Assembly: GCA_003246205.1 (NCBI GenBank)
Contig: QKBC01000017.1
Span: 1-52,903, forward strand
DNA: 52,903 bases
DNA from: Flavobacterium haoranii
Lineage (GTDB): Bacteria > Bacteroidota > Bacteroidia > Flavobacteriales > Flavobacteriaceae
Direction of reading: 5' to 3'
Positions 52,582 to 52,903 of the stretch are shown piece after piece. The number at the start of each line of letters is the position of its first letter. The stretch's first letter is position 1. A model generated the notes under the pieces. It was not told the DNA's origin and searched no databases. It saw only the letters and a list, made by a program, of their open reading frames with translations. A program made the position numbers and the translations under genes.

Positions 52582-52903
52582 TTATTTTCTTAATGACTGT
52601 TCAATATGCTTCTCTATTAAAGCAACAAAAGATTCTTTAGTTTTTTTCCAAGAAACATATTCCCCTTTTTCATTTTTAAGAAATTTATCCTCTGCATATT
52701 GATAAACAGGAGGATTATCCCCTTCGTCCAAAAAGAAAAATAAAGCTTGGTCATTACCATAAGTAGCAAACGCAAAAAATGGTTTTAGATGTAAATTTAT
52801 ATCGTGCATGCTTTCTTGAACTTCTTCTTGGTAATACTCTAAATCTTCAAAGTCTCTATTCCAAGTTTCAAAAATAGTACTAAATCCACCTGCTAAAAAG
52901 AGA
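52582..52903 (-). CDS. SMI1/KNR4 (SUKH)-type immunity protein, intact C-terminal part (runs off window)
   Basis: The frame is open to the window edge, giving at least 107 residues; the N-terminus lies beyond 52903. Visible features are FLAGGFSTIFETWNRDFEDLE, YGNDQALFFFLDEGDNPPVYQY and the C-terminal helix KTKESFVALIEKHIEQSLRK, as in SMI1/KNR4 family proteins. The only Met codon inside the window is at 52809, in the middle of the domain, and should not be taken as the start. The matching toxin is expected beyond the window, upstream on the minus strand. Function as an immunity protein is inferred. Confidence 0.8.
   Translation of the reverse strand, partial: LFLAGGFSTIFETWNRDFEDLEYYQEEVQESMHDINLHLKPFFAFATYGNDQALFFFLDEGDNPPVYQYAEDKFLKNEKGEYVSWKKTKESFVALIEKHIEQSLRK
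52830..52903. repeat. Direct repeat unit 2 (of two), cut by window edge
   Basis: 74 bp match 52118-52191 with one difference (C at 52837). The match reaches the last base of the window, so the duplication probably continues outside it. Confidence 0.9.

Noticed and set aside
52582..52809. A 75-residue small protein starting at the Met codon at 52809
   Set aside because: The frame stays open to the window edge with conserved SMI1/KNR4 sequence upstream, so this Met is internal.

Overview
This window is chromosomal DNA from a member of the Bacteroidota, most likely a Flavobacterium-like member of the Flavobacteriaceae. The DNA is AT-rich. Several promoters fit the Bacteroidota pattern (TTTG, about 20 bases, TAnnTTTG). 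Shine-Dalgarno sequences are mostly absent. Family markers include a T9SS type B (gliding-associated) C-terminal domain and DUF4175 and DUF4837 proteins. I see no tRNA, rRNA, CRISPR array or insertion sequence.

Layout. 1-11.4 kb is mostly core genome: an SPFH membrane protein, small secreted proteins, gltX, a large DUF4175 coiled-coil protein, ybeY, mnmG and a methyltransferase. Between ybeY and mnmG, and again just after mnmG, lie five copies of a 16-bp palindrome matching the ParB-binding centromere site parS. This suggests the window lies near the replication origin. 11.5-27.3 kb is an accessory catabolic island: an AraC-type regulator, catA, benABC, an aromatic-acid importer, benD, a porin, a second MFS transporter, catB, catC, a small tautomerase, an enol-lactonase, a fused 3-oxoadipate CoA-transferase, an FUSC-like membrane protein and a 3-oxoadipyl-CoA thiolase. 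Together they encode the whole route from benzoate through catechol and 3-oxoadipate to succinyl-CoA and acetyl-CoA, with uptake and probably efflux.

27.4-38.5 kb returns to housekeeping genes (an OmpH-like lipoprotein, a PIF1-like helicase, holB, pgk, a LysM transglycosylase and others). It also holds a small stress-type cluster (MdaB-like quinone reductase, DJ-1/PfpI protein, Crp/Fnr regulator) preceded by a perfect TGTGA-N6-TCACA palindrome. 38.5-48.4 kb carries a T9SS-sorted PKD protein, a double-domain OmpA protein, an S41 protease, rnpA, a fused trehalose-phosphate synthase/phosphatase and a divergent GH15 hydrolase that may be a trehalase.

48.4-52.9 kb is the least understood part. 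A tight four-gene operon (M15 endolysin-like peptidase, lipoprotein, 108-residue helical protein, patatin phospholipase) sits behind a clean promoter and diverges from a DUF5995 gene. The right edge holds remains of a polymorphic-toxin locus: an intact SMI1/KNR4-type immunity gene running off the window, an orphan frameshifted toxin tip with a CxxC deaminase-like motif, and a decayed second SMI1/KNR4 copy.
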